From the NCBI RefSeq assembly GCF_002154505.1, contig NZ_MUBM01000370.1, positions 1-42,150 of the forward strand: DNA of 42,150 nt. Direction: 5' to 3'. The notes beneath the pieces are model-generated. The model saw only the letters and a list, made by a program, of their open reading frames with translations. It had not been told where the DNA came from and made no database searches. Within the stretch, counting starts at the first letter, position 1, and the number at the start of each line of letters is the position of its first letter. The DNA is from Streptomyces carpinensis (GTDB lineage Bacteria; Actinomycetota; Actinomycetes; Streptomycetales; Streptomycetaceae). Shown here one piece after another: positions 24,696 to 33,084 of the stretch. Both the position numbers and the translations under genes were made by a program.

Positions 24696-25892
24696 TCAGG
24701 CCGCGGCCTGGACCGTCGATGCCGCCTGGGCCGGCTCCTGGACGACGCGGCGGCGGCGGGTCGGCATCCCGAGTGTCGGGTTGGCGATGCTCCAGGCGGC
24801 GCCTTTGCAGACCAGCTCCTTGTAGACGGCGGCGAGCCGTCCCGTCAGGGCCGCGCGGACGGCGCGGTCGTCGGCGGTGACGTACTGGATCAGGCCCTCC
24901 CGGCGGCCCAGGGAGATGCACTGGTTGAAGTAGCGCAGGGGGGTGGTCGGGACCTTGCCGCCGGTCAGCCGGGCCGCGATGGCGTCGGCGGCCTGCCAGG
25001 CGGTGGGCACGCCCGAGGCGCACGACATGCGCAGCGGCTTGTCGCCGGGACCCGTCACCATGGCCGCGTCGCCGATGGCGTAGACGTCCGGGTGCGAGAC
25101 CGAACGCATGGACCGGTCGACCACGATCTGGCCGGTGCCGGTGACCTCCAGGGTGGTGGCCTGTGCGACCGGGTGGACGGCGAAGCCGGTGGTCCACACG
25201 GTGACCGCGGCCGGGAGCGAGGCGCCGTCCGCGGTGGTGACGTGGTCGGCCGCCACGGCGGTGACGGCGGCGTGTTCGTGCACGGTGATGCCGAGCCGGC
25301 CGAAGACCTTCCGCAGGTGGCCGCGGCCCTTGGGCGAGAGCCAGTCACCGAGGGCGCCACGGGCGGCGAGGGCGATGTCGAGGTCCGGACGGGCCTCGGC
25401 GAGCTCGGTCGCGGCCTCCACGCCGGTCAGGCCACCGCCGACCACGACCACGGGCTCTCCGGCCTCCAAGCGGGCCAGGCGCTCGCGCAGCCGGAGCGCT
25501 CCGGGGCGAGAGGCGATCTCGTGGGCGTGCTCGGCGGTGCCGGGGACGCCCTGGTCGTTCCAGCCGCTGCCGAGGGCGAAGACGAGGGTGTCGTACTCCA
25601 GTTCCTCGGTGCCCTCCGCGTCGAGGACGGTGACGGCCTTGCGGTCGGCGTCGACGCCGGTGACCTTCGCGAGCCTCAGTTCGACGCCGGTGCCCGCGAA
25701 CATCTCGCTGAAGGGCCGGGGCTTGAGGTGCTGGCCCGTGGCGAGCTGGTGCATCCGGACGCGCTCGACGAAGTCGGGTTCGGCGTTGACGAGGGTGATG
25801 GAGACGTCCTCGCGGTGCAGCCGCTTGGCGAGGCGCCCGGCGGCGATGGCTCCGGCGTATCCGGCTCCGAGGACGATGATGCGGTGCTGCAT
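24696..25892 (-). CDS. FAD/NAD(P)-dependent oxidoreductase (NDH-2-like)
   Basis: A 398-residue two-dinucleotide-fold oxidoreductase. The FAD site is IIVLGAGYAGAIAAGRLAK near the N-terminus. The NAD(P) site is VVVVGGGLTGVEAATELAEA in the middle. VYAIGDAAMV is the second FAD contact. There is no redox-active cysteine pair, which places it with type II NADH dehydrogenase-like or carotenoid/quinone reductases. The ATG at 25892 follows AGGAGCGAGGAA. It lies directly downstream of the ECF41 sigma factor gene on the same strand, and such oxidoreductases are the usual controlled neighbour of ECF41 factors. Confidence 0.88.
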   Translation of the reverse strand: MQHRIIVLGAGYAGAIAAGRLAKRLHREDVSITLVNAEPDFVERVRMHQLATGQHLKPRPFSEMFAGTGVELRLAKVTGVDADRKAVTVLDAEGTEELEYDTLVFALGSGWNDQGVPGTAEHAHEIASRPGALRLRERLARLEAGEPVVVVGGGLTGVEAATELAEARPDLDIALAARGALGDWLSPKGRGHLRKVFGRLGITVHEHAAVTAVAADHVTTADGASLPAAVTVWTTGFAVHPVAQATTLEVTGTGQIVVDRSMRSVSHPDVYAIGDAAMVTGPGDKPLRMSCASGVPTAWQAADAIAARLTGGKVPTTPLRYFNQCISLGRREGLIQYVTADDRAVRAALTGRLAAVYKELVCKGAAWSIANPTLGMPTRRRRVVQEPAQAASTVQAAA

Positions 25893-25945
25893 TTCCTCGC
25901 TCCTGTCTTCAGCGGGTTCGCACCTTGAACCGGGCGGCCCGCCGT

Positions 25946-25958
25946 TTCCTGACAGGAA
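25946..25958 (-). promoter_or_regulatory. Palindrome and ECF41-like -35 upstream of the oxidoreductase
   Basis: TTCCTG-T-CAGGAA on the minus strand is a perfect 13-base palindrome 54 bases upstream of the oxidoreductase start. It contains TGTCAGG, close to the TGTCACA element reported for ECF41 promoters. A good CGTC-type -10 is not evident, only CGGTTC about 17 bases on. It may be the ECF41 promoter, a repressor site, or both. Confidence 0.4.
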
Positions 25959-25994
25959 CGTGGTGTGAAGCACCTCACATCCGGGTCGGAGGGG

Positions 25995-26942
25995 TCAGAA
26001 GGCGGCCTCGAGCAGGGGTTCGCCGTGGTCGGAGGCCGCCCACCGCTGGGTCGCGCGTTCGAGCTTGTCGGGGTTGACCTGGTTGCGGAACCCGGCGATG
26101 CCCTCGGCGGTGATCTGCAGGCACATGACGCCGACGACCCGCCCGCCGACGACCGCCACGAGGGCGGGGTCGCCGTTGGCGGTCATGGCGTAGACCTCGG
26201 GCGAGCCCCCGGCCAGGGCGCGCTTGGCCTCGCTGGGCTTGAACAGGCCCCGCATGAACTTCGCGACCGCGAGGGCGCCCTCGAACGCCTTGGCCCGAGC
26301 CGGGACCTTCCCGCCGCCGTCGCCGATCGCGACGGCGTCCTGGGTGAGCAGCCGGACGAGCGGCTCGGTCCGGCCGCTGGTGGCGGCGGCGAGGAACTCG
26401 TCCACGATCCGCCGGACGGCGGCCTCGTCGATCTCGGTGCGGGCCTTGCCGTCCGCGACGTGCTTCTTGGCGCGGTGGAAGATCTGCTGGCTGGCCGCCT
26501 CGGTGATGTCGAGGATCTCGGCGATCTCCCGGTGCGGGTAGTCGAAGGCCTCCCGCAGCACGTACACCGCCCGCTCGCCCGGCGAAAGGCGCTCCAGCAG
26601 GGCGAGGACCGCGTACGAGACCGATTCGCGCTGTTCGGCGGTGTCGGCCGGACCGAGCATCGGGTCCCCGGCGAGCAGCGGCTCGGGGAGCCACTGGCCC
26701 ACATAGGTCTCGCGGCGCGCGCGGGCCGAGGCGAGCTGGTTGAGGCACAGGTTGGTGAGGACCTTCGTCAGCCAGGCCTCGGGGACCTCGATCCGGTCGA
26801 CGTCGGCGGCCTGCCAGCGCAGGAACGTCTCCTGTGCGGCGTCCTCGGCCTCGCTCGCGGAGCCGAGGAGGCGGTAGGCGATGGCCTCCAGGCGGGGCCT
26901 GGACGCCTCGAACCGGTCCACGTCGGTCATGGTCAGGGCCAT
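25995..26942 (-). CDS. ECF41-type RNA polymerase sigma factor (SigJ-like)
   Basis: A 315-residue sigma factor. Region 2 (AYRLLGSASEAEDAAQETFLRW, quoted in part: EAEDAAQETFLRW) and region 4 (YPHREIAEILDITEAASQQ) are joined by a linker containing WLPEP (84-88). A SnoaL-like C-terminal domain carries DGGGK (208-212) and NPDKL (290-294). These three motifs define ECF41, in which the C-terminal domain replaces an anti-sigma factor and controls activity. I chose the ATG at 26942 behind AGGA over the GTG at 26963. It precedes the FAD-oxidoreductase gene, its likely target, with a 102-base gap that contains a candidate promoter. Confidence 0.92.
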   Translation of the reverse strand: MALTMTDVDRFEASRPRLEAIAYRLLGSASEAEDAAQETFLRWQAADVDRIEVPEAWLTKVLTNLCLNQLASARARRETYVGQWLPEPLLAGDPMLGPADTAEQRESVSYAVLALLERLSPGERAVYVLREAFDYPHREIAEILDITEAASQQIFHRAKKHVADGKARTEIDEAAVRRIVDEFLAAATSGRTEPLVRLLTQDAVAIGDGGGKVPARAKAFEGALAVAKFMRGLFKPSEAKRALAGGSPEVYAMTANGDPALVAVVGGRVVGVMCLQITAEGIAGFRNQVNPDKLERATQRWAASDHGEPLLEAAF

Positions 26943-27167
26943 GGCCGGGATCCTAGCCGCCACGGTGCGCGACGGGTGCCGCGGTTCCTGATCGCGGCCG
27001 AGCGGGCCGGACGGGTGGACCGGGCGGGCGGCGCCGGCCGGTCACGCCTCCGTCGGCCGCCGACACCGGCTTCGCCCGGTCGGGCGTTCGCTCCCGCAAT
27101 GGTGGGTACGCGGTGGTGACGTCAAGGCCGTACCGATCCGCAAGGCCGCAAGACGCGGAAGAAGCTG

Positions 27168-27848
27168 ATGACGATGATCTCCGAGCTGGTTCTGGTGCAC
27201 ACGCAAGACGCCACGCTTCCCGGCGACCTCGTCGTCCCGACCCCGGCGCGGGGCGTGGTGCTGTTCGCGCACGGCAGCGGCAGCTCCCGGCACAGTTCGC
27301 GCAACCGGAAGGTGGCCGCCGAGCTGCGCACCGCCGGACTCGGGACGCTGCTGATGGACCTTCTGAGCGAACGGGAGGAGCGGCACGACGCGCTGACCGC
27401 CGAACACCGCTTCGACATCCCGTTCCTCGGCCGGCGGCTCGTGGGCGCGATCGACTGGCTGGACACGCAGCCCGACAGCCGAGGGCTTCCGGTCGTGCTG
27501 TTCGGCGCGAGTACGGGCGCCGCCGCGGCCCTGGTGGCCGCGACCCAGCGGCCGGACCGGGTGCTGACCGTGGTGTCGCGCGGCGGCCGGCCCGATCTGG
27601 CGGGTGACGCCCTGACGCAGGTGAGGGCACCGGTGCTGCTCATCGTCGGCGACCAGGACACCGAGGTGGCGCAGCTCAACGAGGAGGCGGCCCGGTATCT
27701 GCGGGCCCCGCACGCCCTGCACGTCGTCCCGGGCGCCACGCACCTGTTCGAGGAGCGCGGGGCCCTGGAAGAGGTCGCCGCCGTGGCCAAGCGGTGGTGC
27801 GAGGGCCGGCTGCGCTCCGCGCGGGAGACGGCGCACGAGAAGCAGTGA
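27168..27848 (+). CDS. Alpha/beta hydrolase (dienelactone hydrolase-like)
   Basis: A 226-residue alpha/beta-hydrolase. The oxyanion region is FAHGSGSSRHSSRN. The nucleophile is S115 in FGASTG, the acid is D164 in GDQDTEV and the histidine is H192 in GATHLF. This small form, with HGSGSSRHSPRN-like residues after the first strand, is common in actinobacteria and is often found fused or adjacent to a phosphoribosyltransferase. No such partner is present here. The ATG follows GGAAG. The substrate is unknown. Confidence 0.88.
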   Translation: MTMISELVLVHTQDATLPGDLVVPTPARGVVLFAHGSGSSRHSSRNRKVAAELRTAGLGTLLMDLLSEREERHDALTAEHRFDIPFLGRRLVGAIDWLDTQPDSRGLPVVLFGASTGAAAALVAATQRPDRVLTVVSRGGRPDLAGDALTQVRAPVLLIVGDQDTEVAQLNEEAARYLRAPHALHVVPGATHLFEERGALEEVAAVAKRWCEGRLRSARETAHEKQ

Positions 27849-27919
27849 GCGGCTACGGCGCCTGAGGCGGCGCACCGGGCGGCGGATCGGCGAAACGTAC
27901 GCCCCGCAGGGTGCGTCAC

Positions 27920-29251
27920 TCACACACCCACGGGCCAGGTCTGTTCCTCCCGGCTCTCCGCCGCCAGGGGGTGCAGCGGCGTGAGCGCGTGGGTGCAGTC
28001 GAGGTAGCAGAAGGCGTCGTAGCGCTCGGCCAGCACGGTGGGGACGTAATTGGCCACGCTCTCGAAGCGCGGGCGGTAGACCACGCCGATCGCGCGGTGC
28101 CCGTGCTCCTCGTGGTACCACTCGCCCCGGCCACTGGCCGGCGGCCGCTGGAACTGCACATGGGGAAAGACGAACAGCGCCCGCTCGCCGGGCAGCGCCC
28201 GGTGCAGCAGGTCCTCCAGGCTTCCGGCGTGCGCCGGCGGCACCCCCATGACCCTGGGCACCTCGCCCCACGCGTCCGCGGCGATCACGGTGCCGGAGTG
28301 GGAGCCGAAACCGACCAGCACCACGCCCGCGCCCATATGGCGTTCGCGCACCAGTTGACCGACGTTGACCATGCCGGTGTCGGCCATGTCCGTGGCGCGG
28401 GCGTCCCCGATGTGGGTGTTGTGCTCCCACACCACGGCCTTGGCGTCGGGGCCGTAGTGGTCCATCAGCCGGTCCAGGGTGTCGGTCATGTGGTGGTCGC
28501 GGATGTTCCAGGAGTCGGGCCCGCTGTCGAGCATGGCCCGGTAGTAGCGCTCGGCACCGGCGAGCACCTCGGCGTTCTGCCGGGCGGCGAACTCGGCGAG
28601 CGAGCCGTCCGGGGCGGCCGCCTGCGCGGCCTGTCGCCGCAGCTCCGTGAGCAGGGAGACGACCTGCGGCTCGCAGCCCTCGGGCACGTAACGGGTGGCA
28701 AGCGCGTACGACTGCGGGTCCTCGGTGTACGGCTCGAAGCAGCGGTACGCCTCCAGGGCGTGCTCCACCCGGTCGGGATCGTGCTCGCGCAGATGGGCGA
28801 GCACCGCGTGCAGCGACTCCCACAGGCTGTAGACGTCGAGCCCGAAGAAGCCGACGCGGTGCCCCGCCGGCCGCTGCTCGTTGTGCCGGCGCAGCCACCG
28901 GGTGAAGGCGACCACGTCGGTGTTGCCCCACATCCACGTCGGCCAGCGCCGGAAGTCCGCCAGCACCTCACCGGGGTCCTCGGACGCGCCCGGTGCGCCG
29001 ACCACGGAGCAGTGCACCGCCTGGCAGTCCGGCCAGTCGCCCTCCACCGCGACGAAGGAGAAGCCCTTCTCCTCGATGAGCCGGCGCGTCAGTACGGCCC
29101 GCACCCGGTAGTAGTCGGCGGTGCCGTGGGACGCCTCGCCGAGCAGCACGTAGCGGGCGTCGCCGATGCGGTCCATCAGCGGGTCCAGCGACGCCTCGTC
29201 CGTCAGGGGCAGCGCCTTGGCCCTGATGCGGGCCTGGTCGGTGTCGAGCAC
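27920..29251 (-). CDS. Erythromycin esterase family protein
   Basis: A 443-residue member of the EreA/EreB-like family. The signature LLGEASHGTADYYRVR supplies the catalytic Glu and His, FVAVEGDWPDC follows, and WEHNTHIGDAR and HEEHGHRAIGVVYRP carry the other conserved histidines. I start at the GTG behind GGGGAGG; an in-frame GTG ten codons upstream lacks a ribosome site. Many chromosomal homologues in Streptomyces do not confer macrolide resistance, so the name indicates family rather than proven activity. It is convergent with the hydrolase gene, with 71 bases between stops. Confidence 0.88.
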   Translation of the reverse strand: MLDTDQARIRAKALPLTDEASLDPLMDRIGDARYVLLGEASHGTADYYRVRAVLTRRLIEEKGFSFVAVEGDWPDCQAVHCSVVGAPGASEDPGEVLADFRRWPTWMWGNTDVVAFTRWLRRHNEQRPAGHRVGFFGLDVYSLWESLHAVLAHLREHDPDRVEHALEAYRCFEPYTEDPQSYALATRYVPEGCEPQVVSLLTELRRQAAQAAAPDGSLAEFAARQNAEVLAGAERYYRAMLDSGPDSWNIRDHHMTDTLDRLMDHYGPDAKAVVWEHNTHIGDARATDMADTGMVNVGQLVRERHMGAGVVLVGFGSHSGTVIAADAWGEVPRVMGVPPAHAGSLEDLLHRALPGERALFVFPHVQFQRPPASGRGEWYHEEHGHRAIGVVYRPRFESVANYVPTVLAERYDAFCYLDCTHALTPLHPLAAESREEQTWPVGV

Positions 29252-29320
29252 GGCGTCCTCCCCTTCCGCAGGGTGCCCCACGGGTTCCCGCCGTACCGGC
29301 CGGGAAACGGCGCCCCGCCG

Positions 29321-29533
29321 TCACTGCGCGCAGCCGACGTCCAGCACTTCCACCACGTCGCCGTGGACCGTGTAGACCAGCCAGCACCAGTTCCCGAACA
29401 CGGCCGCCAGGTCCGGCGCCTGCGTCCCGGTGTCGTGGGTGACCGCGTCGATGAGCGTGATGATCTCTTCGTGCATCTCGTCCCGCACGTCGAAGAGAAC
29501 GTCGGCGGCCCTTTGGATCAGTTCGACTTTCAT
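29321..29533 (-). CDS. Small hypothetical protein (70 aa)
   Basis: The ATG at 29533 has only a weak upstream signal (GGGGGCGCC), but the product is protein-like: MKVELIQRAADVLFDVRDEM, then HEEIITLIDAVTHDTG and WCWLVYTVHGDVVEVLDV. It predicts helix-helix-strand-strand with two conserved-looking tryptophans. I do not recognise it. It lies 69 bases upstream of the erythromycin-esterase gene on the same strand and may be its operon leader. Confidence 0.55.
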   Translation of the reverse strand: MKVELIQRAADVLFDVRDEMHEEIITLIDAVTHDTGTQAPDLAAVFGNWCWLVYTVHGDVVEVLDVGCAQ

Positions 29534-29684
29534 GGCGCCCCCAGGACGGGCAGCACGGTCCGGCGAAGCCGAGCACTTCGCGCCGGGCTCCATGACCCGA
29601 CGGAGCCCTCAGGACCACGGTAGACCCGCCGGGCGCCGGGGAGCCCCTGCGGGGTTCTTGCGGTTCGCCGCCCGTCACCAGGGC

Positions 29685-30476
29685 TCAGGACGCGCCCGGC
29701 TGGCACTGCGGGCACCACACCGTGCCCCGGCCTGCCAGACGGGTGCGGCGCAGATGGGTGCCGCAGCGTGGGCAGGTCGGGTCGGGGGCGTCGCGGTGGC
29801 CGGTGAGCCAGGAGTCGCGCGGCGGGACGCAGCCGGCGGTGACCGCGGAGCGCAGGGTGCGGCGCATGTGGGTGTACAGGCGTCGGCGGTCGGCCCCGGT
29901 GAGGTCCTGGGCTCGGACGTCGGGGCGCAGCCCGGCGCGCCACAGGACCTCGTCGGCGAGCAGATTGCCGAGGCCGGCGAGTACGGACTGGTCGGTGAGG
30001 GCGGTTTTGATGTGGCCGCGACGGGAGGAGAGCGCGGCCTCGAACTCCTCGGGGCCGACCGCCAGCGCGTCGGGGCCCTGGCGCTCCAGCCTCCGGGCCA
30101 CGTCGCGGTCGTCGTAGGCCAGCCACAGGCCCTGGAGTTTGCGCTGGTCGCGGTAGCGCAGCTGACGGCCGCCGCTCACGGTGAACAGCACGCGGTCATG
30201 GGCCTCGGCCGCGTCCTCGGGACTGCCGCACACCAACCGGCCGGTCATGCCGAAGTGCAGCATGAGGGTGGGTCCGTCGCCGGTGCGGGCGAGCAGCCAC
30301 TTCCCGTGCCGCTCCGGCGCGGCGAACCGCCGGCCCTCCAGCGCCTCGCGCAGTCGTCGTGCGCTGATCCCGTGCAGGACGCCCGCGTCGCGCACGTCGA
30401 CACGCTCGACGGTTCTTCCCTTCACGCAGGACTCGAGCACCTTCCGGAATCCCTCGACGTCCGGCAGCTCGGGCAC
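29685..30476 (-). CDS. Fpg/Nei family DNA glycosylase
   Basis: A 263-residue bifunctional DNA glycosylase/AP lyase for oxidised bases. The GTG start gives MPELPDVEGF, so that P2 is the catalytic nucleophile and E3 the proton donor after Met removal. K59 in RHGKWLL is the conserved lysine, LMLHFGMTGRL follows, and the helix-two-turn-helix includes LAGLGNLLADEVLWRAGLRP. The C-terminal zinc finger has CPRC and CPQC. The longer frame upstream adds only proline/arginine-rich residues. GGAAGG lies upstream of the GTG. The substrate range (8-oxoG versus pyrimidines) cannot be read from the sequence. Confidence 0.92.
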   Translation of the reverse strand: MPELPDVEGFRKVLESCVKGRTVERVDVRDAGVLHGISARRLREALEGRRFAAPERHGKWLLARTGDGPTLMLHFGMTGRLVCGSPEDAAEAHDRVLFTVSGGRQLRYRDQRKLQGLWLAYDDRDVARRLERQGPDALAVGPEEFEAALSSRRGHIKTALTDQSVLAGLGNLLADEVLWRAGLRPDVRAQDLTGADRRRLYTHMRRTLRSAVTAGCVPPRDSWLTGHRDAPDPTCPRCGTHLRRTRLAGRGTVWCPQCQPGAS

Positions 30477-30859
30477 GGCGGGCGTCCTTCCTCCGGGCGG
30501 GTGCGGCCGGGCGGGCGGTGGTCTGTCGCCAGGCTTCCCCCGCGCCGCCCCGGCACGCACCTCGCGGCGCTCGCACCTCCGCCGGACGGGCTAGGGTCTT
30601 TCGTTCGGATCAGGCGAGGTCGTGCGGGGTCAGCTCCGCGCTGCGCGCCGCCGGGGACACGGACAGCCGGATCCGCCCGTCGAGCTCGCGGACACCGCCG
30701 AACTGATGGCCACCTCGCCTACGCGGTCAATCTGCGCTCCCGCGCAGGACGGTCTCCACGGCCCTTGCCTCGATCGGCGGCCGGGCCGCCTGAGACGGCG
30801 GATTCGGCGCAGACGGCGGGTTCCGTGCGGAGCCGGCGAGCCGGCGCGAGCGGGCCGGT
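30477..30859. other. Intergenic stretch with possible gene remnant
   Basis: Between the glycosylase start and the MarR gene. One plus-strand frame briefly reads PPVELADTAELMA followed, after a shift, by HLAYAVNLRSRAG, which may be the trace of a lost gene, but there is no start signal and no continuous product. The upstream signals for the glycosylase gene should lie here. Confidence 0.3.
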
Positions 30860-31342
30860 TCAGCCGTCGGTGTCCGCCCCGGCCGCCGACAGCTCTTCGG
30901 CGGCCTCCCGGTAGGCCAGGGCCGCGCGGTCGAAGTAGTCGAAGAGGACGTCGAGCTGCTCGGGCGTGTAGCCCTCCAGGATCTCGCCGACCTTCTGCCG
31001 TGCGGGAGCCATGACGCGGTCGAGGTCGACGGGCGTGCCGATCGGCTCGACGATGACCTTGCGCCTGTCCCTGGCGTCGGGAACGCGGCGGACGTAGCCC
31101 GCCCGCTCCAGCCTGTCGATCAGGCGGGTGGTCGGCCCGGTCGTCAGACCCGCGCGTCCACCGAGCTCGCCCGGGGACAACGCGCCGGACAGCCGCAGGA
31201 TGTTCAGCGCGTACAGGTCGGTGGCGCCGAGCTCGCAGGCCCTGGCACTCGCCTGGCCGTGCAGCATCACGGCACTCAGATACCGGCGGTAGGCCTCACT
31301 CGCGTCGGACCGCATCGGTGGCGTTGACACTGGCTCACCCAT
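30860..31342 (-). CDS. MarR family transcriptional regulator
   Basis: A 160-residue winged-helix regulator: SGALSPGELGGRAGLTTGPT is the recognition segment and RRVPDARDRRKVIVEPIG is the wing with the MarR D-x-R-D-R-R motif. Helices before and after form the dimer interface. The start is ATG at 31342 or the GTG five codons later; neither ribosome site is strong. The gene is divergent from a SnoaL-like gene, and two inverted repeats sit between them, which suggests self-regulation and control of the neighbour. Confidence 0.9.
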   Translation of the reverse strand: MGEPVSTPPMRSDASEAYRRYLSAVMLHGQASARACELGATDLYALNILRLSGALSPGELGGRAGLTTGPTTRLIDRLERAGYVRRVPDARDRRKVIVEPIGTPVDLDRVMAPARQKVGEILEGYTPEQLDVLFDYFDRAALAYREAAEELSAAGADTDG

Positions 31343-31349
31343 TCCATAA

Positions 31350-31369
31350 TCTCTTCTCTTGAGAAGAGA
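31350..31369. promoter_or_regulatory. MarR operator palindrome
   Basis: TCTCTTCTC-TT-GAGAAGAGA is a perfect 9-bp inverted repeat 8 bases upstream of the MarR start and about 50 bases upstream of the divergent gene. A second, weaker element (TTGCGAA, nine bases including GAAGTAACTTC, then TTCGCGAA) follows at about 31376-31399. The position and symmetry are those of a MarR dimer site. Confidence 0.7.
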
Positions 31370-31419
31370 AATCTCTTGCGAAGTAACTTCATTCGCGAAG
31401 CTATCATGAGGGGGACTCG

Positions 31420-31875
31420 ATGAACGCACATTCCGCACGCGACACGGACACGGCCGCGATCCGCACCCTCCTGGAGGAGAGCCGCACGGCGTGGAACCGC
31501 GGCGACGGGACCGCCTACGGCCGGTGCTTCACCGACGACGCCACCGACGTGACCTTCGCCGGCACCGTCTACCGGGGCGGGCACGAGATCGGTCGCGCCC
31601 ACCAGGCCCTGTTCGACGGGTTCCTCAAGGACACCGAACTGACCGTCGAGATCACGGACGTCCTCTTCCACGGCGCCGACACCGCCGTCGTCCTCACCCG
31701 CGGCGACGCCGGCAGGCGCAGGCCCAAGCGGCTGGGCAAGCTCGCCACCTACACGGTCGTGCGCGAGTCCGACGGCCGGTGGCGCATCGCCGCGGTCCAG
31801 AAGACCCAGCGCAAGCGCCTGATGGAAGCCGTCTCCTTCCGGCTCCGGCCTGACACGCGCCCCGCCCAGGGCTGA
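31420..31875 (+). CDS. SnoaL/SgcJ-like protein (DUF4440 type)
   Basis: A 151-residue protein of the NTF2-like fold. AIRTLLEESRTAWNRGDGTA, CFTDDATDVTFAGTVYRGG and KLATYTVVRESDGRWRIAAVQ are the helix-strand pattern of SgcJ/EcaC-type SnoaL-like proteins. The ATG follows GAGGGGGA. Some family members are enzymes in secondary metabolism and others have no known activity; no specific catalytic residues can be assigned. The MarR operator upstream suggests induction by a small molecule. Confidence 0.85.
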   Translation: MNAHSARDTDTAAIRTLLEESRTAWNRGDGTAYGRCFTDDATDVTFAGTVYRGGHEIGRAHQALFDGFLKDTELTVEITDVLFHGADTAVVLTRGDAGRRRPKRLGKLATYTVVRESDGRWRIAAVQKTQRKRLMEAVSFRLRPDTRPAQG

Positions 31876-32166
31876 GACCTGCCGCGTCGCCCGCGCCCCC
31901 CTACTCGCTCGGCTCGGCGGCCCACTCGGCCCATTCGCGGCGCATCGCGTTGAACCGGAGGCCGTACCCGGGCGTGCACGGCGACTCCCGTCCCTCTCCT
32001 CGGGCACGCCGGACACGGCCACTCGGTCTCCGCCACGGTCATCCGGATCGCCGGCTTCGTCCTCCCGACGGTGTTCGCCGACCACCACGTCGCCCACGTC
32101 CAGGGCTGGACAGGGCCGGACAGATGGCCCACTGAACCAGGGCCAGGCCGAGCCCCGCGGAACCCC

Positions 32167-32652
32167 TCAGTAGTAGCGGCGCATGATGTCGGTGGCCCAG
32201 GCGGGCTGGGTGGTGGGGACGTCCTGGGGGCCGAACTCGGTCATGTAGGGCTTGATGTCGAGCACGGGGGTGCCGTCGACCGCGTCCAGGCCGCGCACGT
32301 GCACGTCCAGGCCGTCGACCTTGAGCAGGCGGCAGCGGGAGACGCCGATGCGGTTGGGCCGGTTCTTGCCGCGCTGGGCGAAGATCCCCACCAGCGGCCA
32401 GTCGGTGTTGCCTCGCGGGTGGCGGGCACCGGTCTCGATCTTCTCCACCGGAACCCGGTCGAAGTGGTAGACGACCTCCAGGTGGGAGAAGGCGTCCAGG
32501 CCGGCCAGCGCGTCCGGGCCGAAGCGGTCCGCGTCCAGGCGGATCACGGCCTCCACACCACCCCAGTCGTCGTCGCGGACCTCCTCCCGCCCGCCGACGA
32601 CCCGGCCCAGGGGATACGAGACCACTCCGGTCGGGGCGCTGTTCTCAGTCAT
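32167..32652 (-). CDS. TrmO-like tRNA methyltransferase (TsaA/UPF0066)
   Basis: A 161-residue beta-barrel SAM-dependent methyltransferase of the TsaA/TrmO family, which N6-methylates threonylcarbamoyladenosine in tRNA in characterised members. IFAQRGKNRPNRIGVSRCRL is the hallmark SAM/RNA-binding segment and AVDGTPVLDIKPYMTEF the second motif. FSHLEVVYHF matches the first core strand. The ATG is preceded by GAAAGG at 9 bases. It appears to be a single-gene unit. Confidence 0.88.
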   Translation of the reverse strand: MTENSAPTGVVSYPLGRVVGGREEVRDDDWGGVEAVIRLDADRFGPDALAGLDAFSHLEVVYHFDRVPVEKIETGARHPRGNTDWPLVGIFAQRGKNRPNRIGVSRCRLLKVDGLDVHVRGLDAVDGTPVLDIKPYMTEFGPQDVPTTQPAWATDIMRRYY

Positions 32653-33084
32653 CTGCCGTGCCTTTCGTCATATGGGTCCGTACGCGTGCTCCGCGTGCGG
32701 ACCTTTGTGGTCCCGCGTCACGCGGCGTCCGGGCGCGGCGCAGCGCCACGGCCGGCCGCGCCGCACCGGAAGAGTCCCATCCTGCCCTCAAAGGCCCGCT
32801 CACGTCGCGGAGTTGCTCATGGCAGGCGGGCTGCCGCACATCACCCCCATCGCGCCGGCCGTGCCCCTGCGCCGACCACGGTGCGGGCCTCGAGGACGGA
32901 GACGCCGGCCGGGCGGCCACCGACCGCCTCCTCGATGCAACCTGTTCCCCGGCTGCTAACGTCTACCCACCTGTAGACGTTCACCTGTCCGCCGATCGGA
33001 CTTCACGAGGATTCCAGCTCTGCATCCATGAGCGTTCGCCGAAGCGCTCTTCCGCACTGAGACACCGGCCCGGAGATCCACCTG
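32653..33084. other. Intergenic region upstream of the PAP2 gene
   Basis: A 432-base interval between divergent genes. Frames present are short and alanine/proline/arginine-rich. The notable element is the inverted repeat at 32958-32981, described separately. Nothing else is recognised. Confidence 0.4.
32958..32981. promoter_or_regulatory. Perfect inverted repeat, probable operator
   Basis: AACGTCTAC, six-base spacer, GTAGACGTT forms a perfect 9-bp inverted repeat about 105 bases upstream of the PAP2 start. The size and spacing suit a TetR- or GntR-type dimer. No regulator gene lies adjacent, so the cognate factor is unknown. Confidence 0.5.

Noticed and set aside
31876..32166. Possible small gene between the SnoaL-like gene and the TrmO gene
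   Set aside because: Frames are short, lack ribosome sites and switch phase; probably only intergenic DNA or an old remnant.
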